64,000 bases of DNA from Candidimonas nitroreducens (GCF_002209565.1 NZ_NJIH01000003.1:1-64000); one strand, 5' to 3'. Positions 38,726 through 49,019 are shown, numbered from the stretch's first letter. Notes: generated from the sequence alone by a model not told the origin. Translations and numbers: made by a program.

Positions 38726-40411
38726 ATGCTCCCAGAGCAACAAAAACAACTTATTGCACTGATCCAGGCCGCCGTGGCCGCCATCGTCCCCGACGCCCAG
38801 GTCACGGTCACCCTCGAACGCCCCAAAATAGCGGCCCACGGCGACATCGCCACCAACACCGCCATGCAGCTGGCCAAGCCGGCGCGGCGCAACCCGCGCG
38901 AGCTGGCGCAGCAGATCGTCGAAAGGCTGCTGGCCGATTCCGCGTTCCGGCAGCTGGCCGAAAGCGCCGAAGTCGCCGGCCCCGGCTTCATCAATTTCCG
39001 CCTTACCGCCGCGGCGCGCCAGGCAGTGATCCACGCCGTGGCCGAGCAGGGCGAGCGCTACGGCATGCTGGAGCCCGGCGGCGAGAAAGTGCTGGTCGAA
39101 TTCGTCTCGGCCAACCCCACCGGGCCGCTGCACGTGGGCCATGCGCGCCAGGCGGCGCTGGGCGACTCGCTGTGCCGGCTGTTCACCGCCCGCGGCTATG
39201 ATGTCACCCGCGAGTTCTATTACAACGACGCCGGCAACCAGATCAACAACCTGGCCGTCAGCGTGCAGGCGCGGGCGCGCGGCATCGCCCCCGACGCCCC
39301 GGAATTCCCGGCCGACGGCTACAAGGGCGACTACATCGCCGACATCGCCCGCGACTTCCAGGCCAAGGCCACGGTGCAGGCCTCCGACGGCGCGCCGGTC
39401 ACGGCCAGCGGCGACCTCGACAATCTCGACGACATCCGCCGCTACGCAGTGACCTATCTGCGGCGCGAACAGGATCTCGACCTGCAGGCCTTCGGGCTGA
39501 AGTTCGACAACTACTACCTGGAAAGCTCGCTGTACACCAGCGGCAAGGTCGAGCGTACCGTGCAGGCCCTGATCGCCGCCGGCCATACCTACGAAAGCGA
39601 CGGCGCGCTGTGGCTGCGCACCACCGAGCTGGGCACCGGCGACGACAAAGACCGCGTCATGCGCAAGTCCGAAGGCGGCTACACGTATTTCGTGCCCGAT
39701 GTGGCCTACCACGTGGCCAAATGGGAACGCGGCTTCCATCGCGCCATCAACATCCAGGGCAGCGACCACCACGGCACCATCGCGCGCGTACGCGCCGGCC
39801 TGCAGGGCCTGAACCTGGGCATACCCAAAGACTTCCCCGCCTACATCCTGCACAAGATGGTGAAAGTGGTGCGCAACGGCGCCGAGGTCAAGATCTCCAA
39901 GCGCGCCGGCAGCTACGTCACCATGCGCGACCTGATAGACTGGGTCGGCCAGGATGCGGTGCGCTTTTTCCTGATCCAGCGGCGCGCCGACTCCGAATTC
40001 GTGTTCGACATCGACCTGGCGCTGTCGCGCAACGAAGAAAACCCCGTCTACTACATCCAGTACGCGCACGCGCGCATCTGCTCGATGCTGGCCCAGTCTG
40101 AACACCCGGCCGAAACCATCGCCGGCGCCGACCCGCAGCTGCTGACCGCACCCACCGAATTCGCCTTGCTGCAGCGCCTGGCGGAATACCCCGCCACCGT
40201 GGCCCTGGCCGCGCAGGAACTGGCGCCGCACCATATCGCGTTCTGGCTGCGCGACTGCGCCGCCGATTTCCACGCCTGGTACAACGCCGAGCGCGTGCTG
40301 GTGCCGGAAACCGGCCTGCAGCTGGCGCGCCTGCGCCTGGCGGCTACGACCCGCCAGGTGATCGCGGCGGGCCTGCGGCTGCTGGGCGTATCTGCCCCCG
40401 AAAGGATGTAA
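38726..40411 (+). CDS. argS: Arginyl-tRNA synthetase
   Basis: This 561-residue class I synthetase charges tRNA-Arg. Visible are the Arg-tRNA synthetase N-terminal domain (about 1-100), the HIGH-type motif [13 protein letters not shown] (about 131-143), the KMSKS-equivalent [12 protein letters not shown], and the DALR anticodon-binding domain at the end. ATG 38726 gives the expected MLPEQQ start; the open frame runs upstream without family resemblance. It is followed after six bases by the SPOR protein gene. Confidence 0.96.
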   Translation: MLPEQQKQLIALIQAAVAAIVPDAQVTVTLERPKIAAHGDIATNTAMQLAKPARRNPRELAQQIVERLLADSAFRQLAESAEVAGPGFINFRLTAAARQAVIHAVAEQGERYGMLEPGGEKVLVEFVSANPTGPLHVGHARQAALGDSLCRLFTARGYDVTREFYYNDAGNQINNLAVSVQARARGIAPDAPEFPADGYKGDYIADIARDFQAKATVQASDGAPVTASGDLDNLDDIRRYAVTYLRREQDLDLQAFGLKFDNYYLESSLYTSGKVERTVQALIAAGHTYESDGALWLRTTELGTGDDKDRVMRKSEGGYTYFVPDVAYHVAKWERGFHRAINIQGSDHHGTIARVRAGLQGLNLGIPKDFPAYILHKMVKVVRNGAEVKISKRAGSYVTMRDLIDWVGQDAVRFFLIQRRADSEFVFDIDLALSRNEENPVYYIQYAHARICSMLAQSEHPAETIAGADPQLLTAPTEFALLQRLAEYPATVALAAQELAPHHIAFWLRDCAADFHAWYNAERVLVPETGLQLARLRLAATTRQVIAAGLRLLGVSAPERM

Positions 40412-40417
40412 TCCGCC

Positions 40418-41131
40418 ATGGCCAATACCAAGCGCAAATCTTCGGGATCCCGATCGGGCGGCAACACCCTGTTCGCGATGCTGGCCGGCCTGATCATAGG
40501 CCTGGCGCTGGCCGCCGCCGTGGCCACGTTCGTCATGCGCGCGCCCATGCCCTTCGTCGACCATGCCACCCGGGAGCCTGCCAAGACCGCCCTGCTGCCC
40601 AACGTCAAGGACGCGCCCGATCCCAACCTGGGCCTGTACGGCGCGGACGGCGGGGCCGGCACGCTGCCCCAAGGCGGCCCGGTCAATACGGCCCCCAAGC
40701 CCCTGCCCGGCAATGCGCCGCACGGCGCGCCGGCGCCGGCAGCCAACGACAATATCAGCAAGTTGATCGCCACGCTTACCGACACCAGCAAGCCCGCGCC
40801 CGCCCAGGGTGCCGCGCCGGCGGCGCCGGCCCGTGCACCATCGTCCGGACACTCGGCGGCCGCCACGCAGCCCAAACCCGCAGCGGCGGCGCCGGGAACA
40901 CAGACCGTTTACTATCTGCAGGCCGGCTCGTTCCACTCCAGCAGCGAGGCCGAGGCCGTCAAGGCGCGCATCCTGATGCTGGGCCTGCCGGTGGCAGTGC
41001 AGAAGGCGCAGGTCAACGGCACGACCGTCAATCGCGTGCGTGTCGGGCCTTTCAAGGGTATAGATGAAATGAACCGCTCGCGCACCCGCCTCGGAGAAGA
41101 AAAGATCGCCTCGACGGTGGTGCGCCAATAG
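40418..41131 (+). CDS. SPOR-domain (FtsN-like) membrane protein
   Basis: This 237-residue protein has a short basic cytoplasmic N-terminus, one membrane helix (about 18-40), a long Pro/Ala-rich periplasmic linker and a C-terminal SPOR domain (about 160-235) with YYLQAGSFHSSSEAEAVKARI and NRVRVGPFKG. SPOR domains bind denuded peptidoglycan at the division site. The argS-SPOR-dsbA order is seen in Bordetella relatives. Confidence 0.88.
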   Translation: MANTKRKSSGSRSGGNTLFAMLAGLIIGLALAAAVATFVMRAPMPFVDHATREPAKTALLPNVKDAPDPNLGLYGADGGAGTLPQGGPVNTAPKPLPGNAPHGAPAPAANDNISKLIATLTDTSKPAPAQGAAPAAPARAPSSGHSAAATQPKPAAAAPGTQTVYYLQAGSFHSSSEAEAVKARILMLGLPVAVQKAQVNGTTVNRVRVGPFKGIDEMNRSRTRLGEEKIASTVVRQ

Positions 41132-41429
41132 GCCCGCCGGCGCGGTTCGGCCGGCGCAGGCCGGCCTGCCGCGCGACCGCCTGGGGCAAGTTCTGCGCAA
41201 GGGTGTACTGGATTTTCACGGCGCCTGCCTGATGCGGCGCGTTGCAGCGTGTGTATGTGCATATATGAGGCGACAATACCCCCGATTCAGGCCCGCGCGG
41301 CCCGAACTATACGGGCCGGCCTACGCGGCTCTACATACGCGGCCCGACCTGAACTTGCGCCGGCGTTTACTGTCTCAATTGCCACACCCATTTCCGGCTG
41401 CGGCCGGCTTTACCTACGGACTATAAATC
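41132..41429 (+). other. SPOR-dsbA intergenic region
   Basis: This 298-base gap holds GC-rich inverted segments just after the SPOR gene (41137-41170, GCCGGC-type) that might act as a weak terminator, and a dsbA leader. No gene is supported. Confidence 0.4.
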
Positions 41430-42065
41430 ATGTCGCTAAAAACCCTGTTCCTGCGTGCAATCGCAATCATCGCCCTGGGTTCGGGCGCCATGCTGGCACC
41501 CGCCAGCCAGGCTGCCGGCAGCAGCCCGCTGTACGTCACCCTGGATCAGGCGCAGCCTTCCGACACCCCGGGCAAGATCGAGGTGCTGGAATTTTTCGCC
41601 TACACCTGCCCGCATTGCAATGCCATAGAGCCGATGGTAGAGAAGTGGGTCAAGACGCTGCCCTCGAACGTGGTGTTCCATCCCGTGCCGGTGGCCTTCA
41701 ATGCCAGCATGGCCGATCTGCAGAAGCTTTACTACACGCTGGCGGCCATGAATCGCCTGGATCTGCATGCAGCGGTCTTCAAGGCCATCCACGAGCAGCA
41801 CAAAGCCATCTACGCCGAGCCGGCGATTGTCGACTGGGCGGCGGCGCAGGGCCTGGATCGCAACAAGTTCAAGTCCATCTTCGACTCTTTCGGCGTGCAG
41901 ACCTCTGTCACGCGCGCCAATGAGCTGGCCAAGAACTACCAGATCGAGGGCACGCCCAGCATCTCGGTGGCCGGCAAGTACGTGACCTCGCCGTCGATGA
42001 CGCAAAGCTACGAAGGCACCATTACGGAAGCCCAGAGGCTGGTCGAGATGGCCGAGAAGAAGTAG
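41430..42065 (+). CDS. dsbA: Thiol:disulfide interchange protein DsbA
   Basis: This 211-residue periplasmic oxidase introduces disulfide bonds in exported proteins. A Sec signal covers 1-28 (cleavage near PASQA). The thioredoxin-fold active site is C60-P-H-C63 in FFAYTCPHCNAIEP, identical to the DsbA CPHC motif. The cis-Pro loop reads IEGTPSISVAGKY near residue 175-187. Full length for the family. Confidence 0.94.
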   Translation: MSLKTLFLRAIAIIALGSGAMLAPASQAAGSSPLYVTLDQAQPSDTPGKIEVLEFFAYTCPHCNAIEPMVEKWVKTLPSNVVFHPVPVAFNASMADLQKLYYTLAAMNRLDLHAAVFKAIHEQHKAIYAEPAIVDWAAAQGLDRNKFKSIFDSFGVQTSVTRANELAKNYQIEGTPSISVAGKYVTSPSMTQSYEGTITEAQRLVEMAEKK

Positions 42066-42228
42066 GCGCAAGGCCCCGAGCCTCGGCCGCTGCGGCGGCG
42101 CCTGGCTCGCCGGCCTGCCACTATAGACATACCGTCCTGTACGCGGCGGGCGCCTTAGCAGCCGTATTCGACCGTATCGATGCGGCAAGCGAAGCCGGGC
42201 GGGCGCCTGTGGGCCCGCCGGTGCTTGT

Positions 42229-43584
42229 TCAGCCCGCCAGGTCTACCGCTACCGGCCCCACGGGCCGCGAGCAGCACAGCAGCACCTTGCCCTCGGGCGG
42301 TGGATCCAGCGGCTCTTCGAAATATTCCACCGCACCGCTGACCAGCGTGGACATGCAGGTGCCGCACAGGCCGGCCCGGCAATTGAAGTCGGGACTCAAT
42401 CCGGCGCGCTCGGCCAGGTCGAGCAGCGACGGGCAGCTATCGTCCCAGGGCACTTCCACCCCCGAAGGGCCGAAGCGCACCGACGGCCCAGCGGCCGGCT
42501 GCCCGGCGGCGGCTGGCTGCCCGGCCGCGGGCTCGCACGCCGGGCGATGACCCGCCGCCGAAGCGTCTATCGCCACGGCGCCGGCCGGCACGCCTGGTTC
42601 CGACACGCTGGAGCGCGCGGCGGCAAGGCCAGACGTCAAGCCGGATTCCCCTTCCTGCGACGGCCCCCCTGTTCTCTCCCCAGCCCAGGCCTCGGCAGCA
42701 ACCGGGACAGCGGGAGCCCGCGGCGCCACGCCGTCCGCCGCCGGAGCGGCCGCGGTGGCCGCAACGCCCGCCTCCAGCACCGTGGCGGAGCCGAAAAACT
42801 CGTAGCGGATGCGGCCGGGCTCTATGCCCAGGCCGCGCAACAGGCGCCAGCCGGCCTGCATGAATGGCGGCGGCCCGCACAGGTAGACCTCGTAATCGTC
42901 CAGCGGCAGCAGCGACTGCAGCAACGCCTTGTCCACCAGCCCGCGGCTGTGGCAGCGCTCCTGCGCCAGGTCTTCGTCCGTGGCGCAGCGGTAGCGGAAA
43001 TGCGCCGTCACGCCGGGCCGCACGCTTGCCAGCGCCCGGACTTCTTCGGCAAAGGCGTGCACCTCGCCGTTCTCGCAGGCATGCACGAAATACACCCGGC
43101 GCCCGCTACCGCGCACCAGGCGATACAGCATGGCCAGCATGGGAGTCAGGCCCACGCCGGCGCTGAGCAGCAGCACCGGCCGCTCGCTGTCTTCATCCAG
43201 CACAAAACCGCCCATGGGGCCGGCGGCCGCCAGCACGTCGCCCACCTGCACACGGTCGTGCATATAGGCCGAGCCCCGCCCCGGCGGCAGGTCGGGCCGG
43301 CCCGGCGGCGCCGGTTCACGCTTGACCGATATGCGCAGCAGGCCGCGTTCGGCGGGGTCGCCCGATACGCTGTAATGGCGCAGCATATTGCCGCCCGCCT
43401 CGTCTTTCAGGCGGAACACCAGGTGCTGGCCCGGCCGGTAATCGGGCGGCGGCGCACCATCGGCGGGCGCCAGCACCAGCGATGTGATGATCCGGCTTTC
43501 CTCGTGGCGCGCCACGACCTTGTACAGGCGAAAACCGCGATTGTCCGTCCCGGCGTTCGCGGCCCGATCCGCAACCTCAGGCAT
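42229..43584 (-). CDS. Oxygenase reductase: FAD, NAD(P)H and plant-type [2Fe-2S] domains
   Basis: This 451-residue electron-transfer protein moves electrons from NAD(P)H to the partner Rieske oxygenase. The FAD domain (about 15-120) has PGQHL and RHYS (69-72), the nucleotide domain (about 125-255) has LLLSAGVGLTPMLAML and LCGPPPFM. The C-terminal ferredoxin domain (about 365-451) has ligands C402, C407, C410 and C437 or C438. The order matches phthalate-dioxygenase-reductase types, but the link between the NAD and ferredoxin domains is a very long Ala/Pro/Gly-rich stretch of about 90 residues. It is downstream of the Rieske gene on the same strand. Confidence 0.88.
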   Translation of the reverse strand: MPEVADRAANAGTDNRGFRLYKVVARHEESRIITSLVLAPADGAPPPDYRPGQHLVFRLKDEAGGNMLRHYSVSGDPAERGLLRISVKREPAPPGRPDLPPGRGSAYMHDRVQVGDVLAAAGPMGGFVLDEDSERPVLLLSAGVGLTPMLAMLYRLVRGSGRRVYFVHACENGEVHAFAEEVRALASVRPGVTAHFRYRCATDEDLAQERCHSRGLVDKALLQSLLPLDDYEVYLCGPPPFMQAGWRLLRGLGIEPGRIRYEFFGSATVLEAGVAATAAAPAADGVAPRAPAVPVAAEAWAGERTGGPSQEGESGLTSGLAAARSSVSEPGVPAGAVAIDASAAGHRPACEPAAGQPAAAGQPAAGPSVRFGPSGVEVPWDDSCPSLLDLAERAGLSPDFNCRAGLCGTCMSTLVSGAVEYFEEPLDPPPEGKVLLCCSRPVGPVAVDLAG

Positions 43585-43724
43585 GTCAGGCTCCGCAGTG
43601 CGGCAGGCAGGCGGGCGAACCCGCGCCCGGCGCAGCCCCTGCGGGCCGGGTCATGCCCAGGGAGCCCGAACGGCAGGCCAGCCGCCAGGCAAACGAGGAA
43701 CGCGGCAAGCGCAAGGCCATCGCC

Positions 43725-44810
43725 TCAAGCCTCCTGCAGGGCCGCCGTGGCCCGGGCGGCAGGCACGGCGGCGGGTGCCGCCCCGGCCGGCGCGCCGGCC
43801 TGCTCGGCCTCGATCAGCTGCTGCAGCTTGCGGCGAAAACGCAAGGGGCCGGAATCCAGCGGCAGATCCAGCTTGGAAGGGCTTTTTTTCATGCCGGCGT
43901 GCACGGCGGTCAGCACCGCGCGATCTTCTTCGAAGGCGTGGCGCACGTCTTCCGAAAATTGGCGCGACACTTCTTCGTCGTCCGGGCTGAAGTTGCGCAT
44001 CTGGAACCAGTAATAGCGCGTGGTTTCTTCGTCGACCGGGGTCATGAAGTTGTACGAGTCCATGAGGAATACGTCTTCATGGAAGGGCTCGGCGTCGGCG
44101 GCCGTACCGGCCGGCGTGAAGATCGCCTTGATCAGCGCATGCGAGGGGAAGTGCACCTCGTAGTGCTGCTTGCGGTCGCAGTTGCCATGGAATTTCACGA
44201 ACTTGGCGTAGAACGGCGCCACCTCGACGTCGCGCATCCAGCGCGACACCACCACGCCATTTTCCCTGACCTCGGTCTTCAGGGGCTCGCCCACGATCGC
44301 GGCATTGCCGAACGAGGTCTGGTGCACCCAGGACACATGCGACGGATCGAGCAGATTGTCGGTGACGTACAGATAATTGCAAGACACCGTCATCGCATCG
44401 CCCCGGTTCACGCCCCAGGCCGGGTCGCCCCAGTGCTCGACTTCCATAATGCGCGACTCATCGGCCAGCGCCGGGTCGCCCATCCAGACCCACACCAGGC
44501 CGTAGCGCTCGACGGCCGGATAGCTGCGCACCACCGCGGCCTTGGGAATGTGCGACACGCCGGGGGCGCGCACGCACTGCCCGGAACAATCGAAGGTCAG
44601 GCCGTGGTAGCCGCACTCGATCGTGTCGCCCTGCAGGCGCCCCATGGACAGCGGCAGCTTGCGGTGCGGACAGGAGTCTTCCAACGCGGCCACGCCGCCG
44701 TCCTGGCGGCGGTACAGCACCAGGTCTTCGCCGAGCATCTTGGCGGCGTGCAGGCCGCCGTCCACTTCATGCTGCAGGGCCGCGACATACCAGGCGTTCT
44801 TGAGGAACAT
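43725..44810 (-). CDS. Rieske non-haem iron oxygenase, VanA/O-demethylase type
   Basis: This 361-residue enzyme resembles the oxygenase component of vanillate O-demethylase. Rieske ligands are C47-x-H49 (SCPHRKLPLS) and C66-x2-H69 (CGYHGLTFDC). The mononuclear iron motif is N-LLDPSHVSWVH with H158 and H163, preceded by D151. Such enzymes demethylate or hydroxylate aromatic acids using electrons from the reductase downstream. The last 20 residues are Ala-rich and unlike the family. The actual substrate is not shown by the sequence. Transcribed divergently from a LysR regulator. Confidence 0.88.
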   Translation of the reverse strand: MFLKNAWYVAALQHEVDGGLHAAKMLGEDLVLYRRQDGGVAALEDSCPHRKLPLSMGRLQGDTIECGYHGLTFDCSGQCVRAPGVSHIPKAAVVRSYPAVERYGLVWVWMGDPALADESRIMEVEHWGDPAWGVNRGDAMTVSCNYLYVTDNLLDPSHVSWVHQTSFGNAAIVGEPLKTEVRENGVVVSRWMRDVEVAPFYAKFVKFHGNCDRKQHYEVHFPSHALIKAIFTPAGTAADAEPFHEDVFLMDSYNFMTPVDEETTRYYWFQMRNFSPDDEEVSRQFSEDVRHAFEEDRAVLTAVHAGMKKSPSKLDLPLDSGPLRFRRKLQQLIEAEQAGAPAGAAPAAVPAARATAALQEA

Positions 44811-45114
44811 GAGGATCTCCCGACGCCCGCCCCCGCACTAACTGTCTTTTTCCGGCCTCCGCGGCCAGCGGACAGGGACAGGCAAATTGAACAAATCGGC
44901 AATCAGCGCAGGACGGGGCCGCATGTTCCGCGCCAGTGCAGCGCGCAGCATGCGGCACGCCACACCGGCGCGGCGGTGCCGGTACCCCCGCACGCCCGTG
45001 CCCGCGCAGCCGTATGCCCGGAAACGGCGGAACTGCCGCCGCATACCTACACAGCATAATGATAGCTCTGGCAATTCTGCGATAATCAATGTAATTGTTT
45101 AGGAAAACTATATC
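44811..45114. promoter_or_regulatory. Divergent control region of Rieske and LysR genes
   Basis: The 304-base gap includes CAATT (45072-45076) and AATTG (45093-45097), an inverted pair 16 bases apart that could be a LysR-type site, and a -10-like GATAAT (45081-45086) for the regulator gene. The left two-thirds is GC-rich with nothing recognisable. Assignment is by position and eye only. Confidence 0.4.
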
Positions 45115-46068
45115 GTGGACGCCCTGCCCCCCTTGCGGGCCCTGCAGATCTTCGACACCCTGGGCCGCAGCCGCAGCCTGGCGGAAGCCGCGCAGCGGCT
45201 GCAGATCACCCCCGGCGCCATCAGCCAGCAGATCCGCCTGCTCGAGCAGGCGCTGGACGCGAGCCTGACCTTCAAAGACGGCAAGCGCCTACGCCTTACC
45301 GAGGCCGGCCTGCGCTTTCACGAATCCTGCGCACGCGCCTTCGAGCAGCTGCGCGAGGCGCAGGCCGAGCTGCAACGCTCGAAGAACCAGCACAATCTGT
45401 CGCTCAGCGCCCTGCCTTCGCTGCTGACGGCCTGGCTCGCCCCCCTGGTATTCGCATGGCAGGATAGCCACTACCCCGATCTGACCATACAGTTTCACGG
45501 CAGCCATTCCGAGCCGGCCGGCGAACTGGAAGACATCGACTTTCGCATCACCTATGGCGACAATGCCACGCCCGGCCCGAACGCGCTGGCGCTGTATACG
45601 GACAGCGTGGTGCCGGTGTGCAGCCCGGCGCTGATCGCGCCCGCCCAGGGCCTGCGCCACCCGCGCGAGCTGCTGCGCTACCCGCTGCTGGCCACCGACT
45701 GGCGGCCCAAGTTCACCTCGCCGCCGTCATGGCGCGACTGGTTCGCCGCATACTTGCAGCAAGCCGGCGACGCCGCGCCCGAGCCAGTCAGCCACCGCAT
45801 CTTCACGCTGTCGCACATGGCGATCGAGGCGGCGGTCGAGAGCCAGGGCCTTGCGCTGGCGCAATGCTCGATGATAGGCCGCGAAGTGGCGGACGGACGG
45901 CTCGTCATCCCGTTCCGCCTGGCCCTGCCGCTGCCCTGGCCCTACGTGCTGACATGGAAGCCCAGCGCCTTCGACAGGCCGCATTGCCGCGCCTTCCACC
46001 GCTGGCTGGCGGCGCGCGGCAGGCAGCAGGAAGAGCTGAACCGGCAGATGCTGGCCGGCGCGAACTGA
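45115..46068 (+). CDS. LysR-family regulator, GcvA type
   Basis: This 317-residue regulator has an N-terminal winged helix (about 5-65; LAEAAQRLQITPGAISQQIRLLE) and a C-terminal ligand domain (about 90-300) with the GcvA-like IDFRITYGD. Start GTG 45115 follows AGGAAA. LysR regulators usually control the divergent gene and themselves; here that is the Rieske oxygenase pair. The inducer is unknown. Confidence 0.9.
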   Translation: MDALPPLRALQIFDTLGRSRSLAEAAQRLQITPGAISQQIRLLEQALDASLTFKDGKRLRLTEAGLRFHESCARAFEQLREAQAELQRSKNQHNLSLSALPSLLTAWLAPLVFAWQDSHYPDLTIQFHGSHSEPAGELEDIDFRITYGDNATPGPNALALYTDSVVPVCSPALIAPAQGLRHPRELLRYPLLATDWRPKFTSPPSWRDWFAAYLQQAGDAAPEPVSHRIFTLSHMAIEAAVESQGLALAQCSMIGREVADGRLVIPFRLALPLPWPYVLTWKPSAFDRPHCRAFHRWLAARGRQQEELNRQMLAGAN

Positions 46069-46235
46069 CTCATACAGGCTAGCCTCGGAACGGCAGGCGC
46101 GCAGGAACCAAGGCGCGAGGCCGATGAGCCCGGACGCGCCGCAGTCCCTGCGTACTGCGACGCGCCCGGCGAATCGGGGCATCAGGCAGGCAGCAAGGAG
46201 AACAGCGAACGGGCAAGCGCGGCGGCTGTTGCCAT

Positions 46236-47711
46236 TCAGGCGTCGATCACCCGATGCCGGTTCAGCCCCGAATCGCCGTCCAGCGCGCGCTTGACCTGTT
46301 GCATCAGCGCGCGTTCAGCCGCGCCGCGGCTGTGCTTCAGGAACGGCTTCTTGATGCGCCCTATGCCATGCTCGGCCGAGATGCTGCCGCCGACGCGCTC
46401 TACCTCGCGATAGACCAGCTCTTCCACCGCCAACAGGTTTTCGGGTGCGTGTGGCCCGGTGGACAGGTGCAGATTGCCGTCGCCCAGATGGCCGAACAGC
46501 AGGTTCCGGGCATTGGGCTCCAGACGCGCCAGGCCGGCGCAGGCCACCTCGATGAAGGCATCCATTTTCTGCAGCGGGATGCCGATGTCGAAAGCCACAT
46601 ACGGCTGCATGGTGCGCAGGATCTCGCCGATGGCATCGCGGAACTTCCACAGCATGGCGGCCTGCTCCTGGCTGTGGGGAATGATGGCGTCCAGCACTTC
46701 GCCGCTTTCCAGCAGCTCGCCCAGGAACCCTTCCAGCGCCGCGGCCGCCTCGGGCGTATCGCGGCCCTCAGTCTCGAGCAGCACGCAGATCGGATAGCGC
46801 GATTCGAAGGGCGGCGTCTTCTGCAGCACCTGGCCGGCCGCCGCCAGATAGTTGCGCCACATCACCTCGAACGACGACAGCTCGGGCAGCCGCGCGCGCG
46901 CCAGCTGCAGCAGGCGCGCCACCTGATCCAGGCCGGAGACCGCGGCCAGCGCGCTGTAGCGCCGCTCGGGCCTGGGAAACAGCCGCAACACCACTCGGGT
47001 GATCACCCCCAGCGTGCCCTCCGTGCCGATGAACAAGTGCTTCAAGTCCAGGCCGGTGTTGTTCTTCAGCCCCTTGTTCAGCATCGTCATGAGCGTGCCG
47101 TCGGCCAGCACCACTTCCAGGCCCAGCACCAGCTCGCGCGTGGTGCCGTAGCGCAGCACCCGGTTGCCGCCGGCATTGGTGGCGACATTGCCGCCGATCT
47201 GGCAGGAGCCGCGCGCGCCCAGATCCAGCGGGAAATACCAGCCCCGGGCCTCGACCAGCGCGCACAGGTTTTCCAGGATCATGCCGGCCTGCACGGTGAT
47301 GGTGCCGCCGACGGTGTCGAATTCCTCGACCCGGTCGAGCCGTTCCAGCGCCAGCACCACGTCGCCTTCGTCGGGCACCGCGCCGCCGGCCAGGCCGCTG
47401 CGGCCGCCCTGTATCGTCAGCCTGCGGCCTTCTTGGTGACAGGCGCGCACGATCTGCACCACCTGCTCGACGCTGTCGGGACGCAGCACCATGGCGGGCA
47501 GGCCCGCGGCGGCCAGGCCGCTGGCGTCCTGCAGATAGGCCTGAATGTCTGCGGGCTTGCGCAGACAAGACACTGTCTGCGCTAAGGACTCGAGAGTACA
47601 GGGAGCATCCGGAATCGAGCCGCCCGGCGGCTGCGCGGGCAAGAGCGCATCGGGCTCGGCCCGCGAGTTCGCGGCTTGCCCGGCCACAGGATGCTGCCGC
47701 TCAATGGCCAT
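46236..47711 (-). CDS. FAD-linked 2-hydroxyacid dehydrogenase, GlcD/D2HGDH family
   Basis: This 491-residue protein has the PCMH-type FAD domain (about 75-255) with GGRSGLAGGAVP and GGNVATNAGGNRVLRYG, and the FAD-oxidase C domain (about 260-485) with FGHLGDGNLHLS and EHGIGRIKKPFL, whose His residues take part in D-2-hydroxyacid oxidation. It resembles D-lactate, glycolate and D-2-hydroxyglutarate dehydrogenases. The N-terminal 40 residues are extra, and the usual terminal NPG motif is replaced by LNRHRV. Its start follows the tyrB stop without a gap, so the two are co-translated. Confidence 0.88.
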   Translation of the reverse strand: MAIERQHPVAGQAANSRAEPDALLPAQPPGGSIPDAPCTLESLAQTVSCLRKPADIQAYLQDASGLAAAGLPAMVLRPDSVEQVVQIVRACHQEGRRLTIQGGRSGLAGGAVPDEGDVVLALERLDRVEEFDTVGGTITVQAGMILENLCALVEARGWYFPLDLGARGSCQIGGNVATNAGGNRVLRYGTTRELVLGLEVVLADGTLMTMLNKGLKNNTGLDLKHLFIGTEGTLGVITRVVLRLFPRPERRYSALAAVSGLDQVARLLQLARARLPELSSFEVMWRNYLAAAGQVLQKTPPFESRYPICVLLETEGRDTPEAAAALEGFLGELLESGEVLDAIIPHSQEQAAMLWKFRDAIGEILRTMQPYVAFDIGIPLQKMDAFIEVACAGLARLEPNARNLLFGHLGDGNLHLSTGPHAPENLLAVEELVYREVERVGGSISAEHGIGRIKKPFLKHSRGAAERALMQQVKRALDGDSGLNRHRVIDA

Positions 47712-48926
47712 TCACGACTCCGCGCCCGGCCGCCCGCGCAACACGGCGGCCATGGCTTCAGTGAAATAATCGATGTTGCGCGTGTTCAGGCCCGGCACGC
47801 TGATGCGGCCCGAATCGATGATGTAGACGCCGTGCTCGGCGCGCAAGGCATGCAGCTGCGCGGCGCTCAGGCCAGTGTAGCTGAACATGCCCTGCTGTTC
47901 GGTCAGGTAGCCGGCATCGTAGCCCGGCAGCCGCGCCTCGAGCTGCTCGCGGGCCTGGCGCCGCACCGCGGCGATGCGCGCGCGCATCTCGGCCACCTCG
48001 TCTTCCCACAAGGCGCGCAGTTCCGGATCGCTCATCACCAGGGCCGTAACTTGCCCCCCGTGCATCGGAGGATTCGAATAAATGCGGCGCACGATGGCCT
48101 TGAGCTGGCCCTGCACCCGCTCGGCTTCGTCGGCACTGCCGCAGACTACCGACAGGCCGCCGCAGCGCTCGGCATAGAACGACAAATTCTTGGAAAAAGA
48201 ATTCGCGGCAAGAAACGTCAGGCCGGCATCGGCCATGGCGCGCACCGGCCCGGCGTCCTCGTCCAGGCCGCGGCCGAAGCCCTGGTATGCCATGTCCATG
48301 AAAGGGATCAGCTCGCCCGCCGCCAGCACCGGTATCAGTGCCTGCCACTGCTCGCGCGACAGATCCGCGCCCGTAGGGTTGTGGCAGCAGGGGTGCAGCA
48401 GCACGAAGCTGTGGCGCGGCAGCGCCCGCAAGTCTTCCAGCATGCGCTCGAAACGCAGCGACTGCCCCTGCGAGTCGTAATAGGCATAGGTATGAGTGGC
48501 GATGCCCGCCCCCTGGAAGATGGCGTGGTGATTGTCCCAGCCGGGGTCGCTGATCCAGATATGGCTGTCGGGATAGGCCGCGTGCAGGAAATCCGCGCCG
48601 ACCTTCAGCGCGCCCGTGCCGCCCACGCTTTGTATGGTCGCGACGCGGCCGGCACGCACCGCCTCGCTGCCGGCGCCGAACACCAGCTCTTGAACCGCAC
48701 TGCGATAGGCGGGCAGCCCTTCTATCGGCAGATAGGGCCGCGGCCGCAGCTCGCCGCCAAGCCGCGCCTCGGCCTGCTGCACCGAGCGCAGCAAGGGAAT
48801 GCGGCCCGCGTCGTCGTAGTACAGCCCGACCGTCAGGTTCACCTTGCGCTCGCGCGGATCCTGGTGGAATTCATCGCCCAGGCGGAAGATCGGATCGCCG
48901 GCGTATTTTTCTAGATGCTCGAACAT
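47712..48926 (-). CDS. tyrB: Aromatic amino-acid aminotransferase
   Basis: This 404-residue PLP enzyme (class I fold) transfers amino groups between aromatic amino acids and 2-oxoglutarate. Key features: HPCCHNPTG (179-187), D211 in FMDMAYQGFGRG, PLP-binding K246 in ANSFSKNLSFY, and SVGGTGAL near 100-108. The pattern fits the TyrB/AspC branch. It lies in one run with the ABC importer upstream and the 2-hydroxyacid dehydrogenase downstream. A plausible role is processing of an imported aromatic amino acid or its hydroxy/oxo acid. Confidence 0.9.
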   Translation of the reverse strand: MFEHLEKYAGDPIFRLGDEFHQDPRERKVNLTVGLYYDDAGRIPLLRSVQQAEARLGGELRPRPYLPIEGLPAYRSAVQELVFGAGSEAVRAGRVATIQSVGGTGALKVGADFLHAAYPDSHIWISDPGWDNHHAIFQGAGIATHTYAYYDSQGQSLRFERMLEDLRALPRHSFVLLHPCCHNPTGADLSREQWQALIPVLAAGELIPFMDMAYQGFGRGLDEDAGPVRAMADAGLTFLAANSFSKNLSFYAERCGGLSVVCGSADEAERVQGQLKAIVRRIYSNPPMHGGQVTALVMSDPELRALWEDEVAEMRARIAAVRRQAREQLEARLPGYDAGYLTEQQGMFSYTGLSAAQLHALRAEHGVYIIDSGRISVPGLNTRNIDYFTEAMAAVLRGRPGAES

Positions 48927-49019
48927 CGGAAGAAATCCTTTGTGCTTCGTATTCGTAATTCAGGGTTATCGGGGCACCGCCGCGGATGCGCAATCGGATC
49001 GGCGGTTCGCGCCCGGCGC

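Noticed and set aside
42190-42225. GC-rich inverted segment between dsbA and the reductase gene as a terminator
   Set aside because: Pairing is interrupted and no T-run follows on either strand, so it was not listed.
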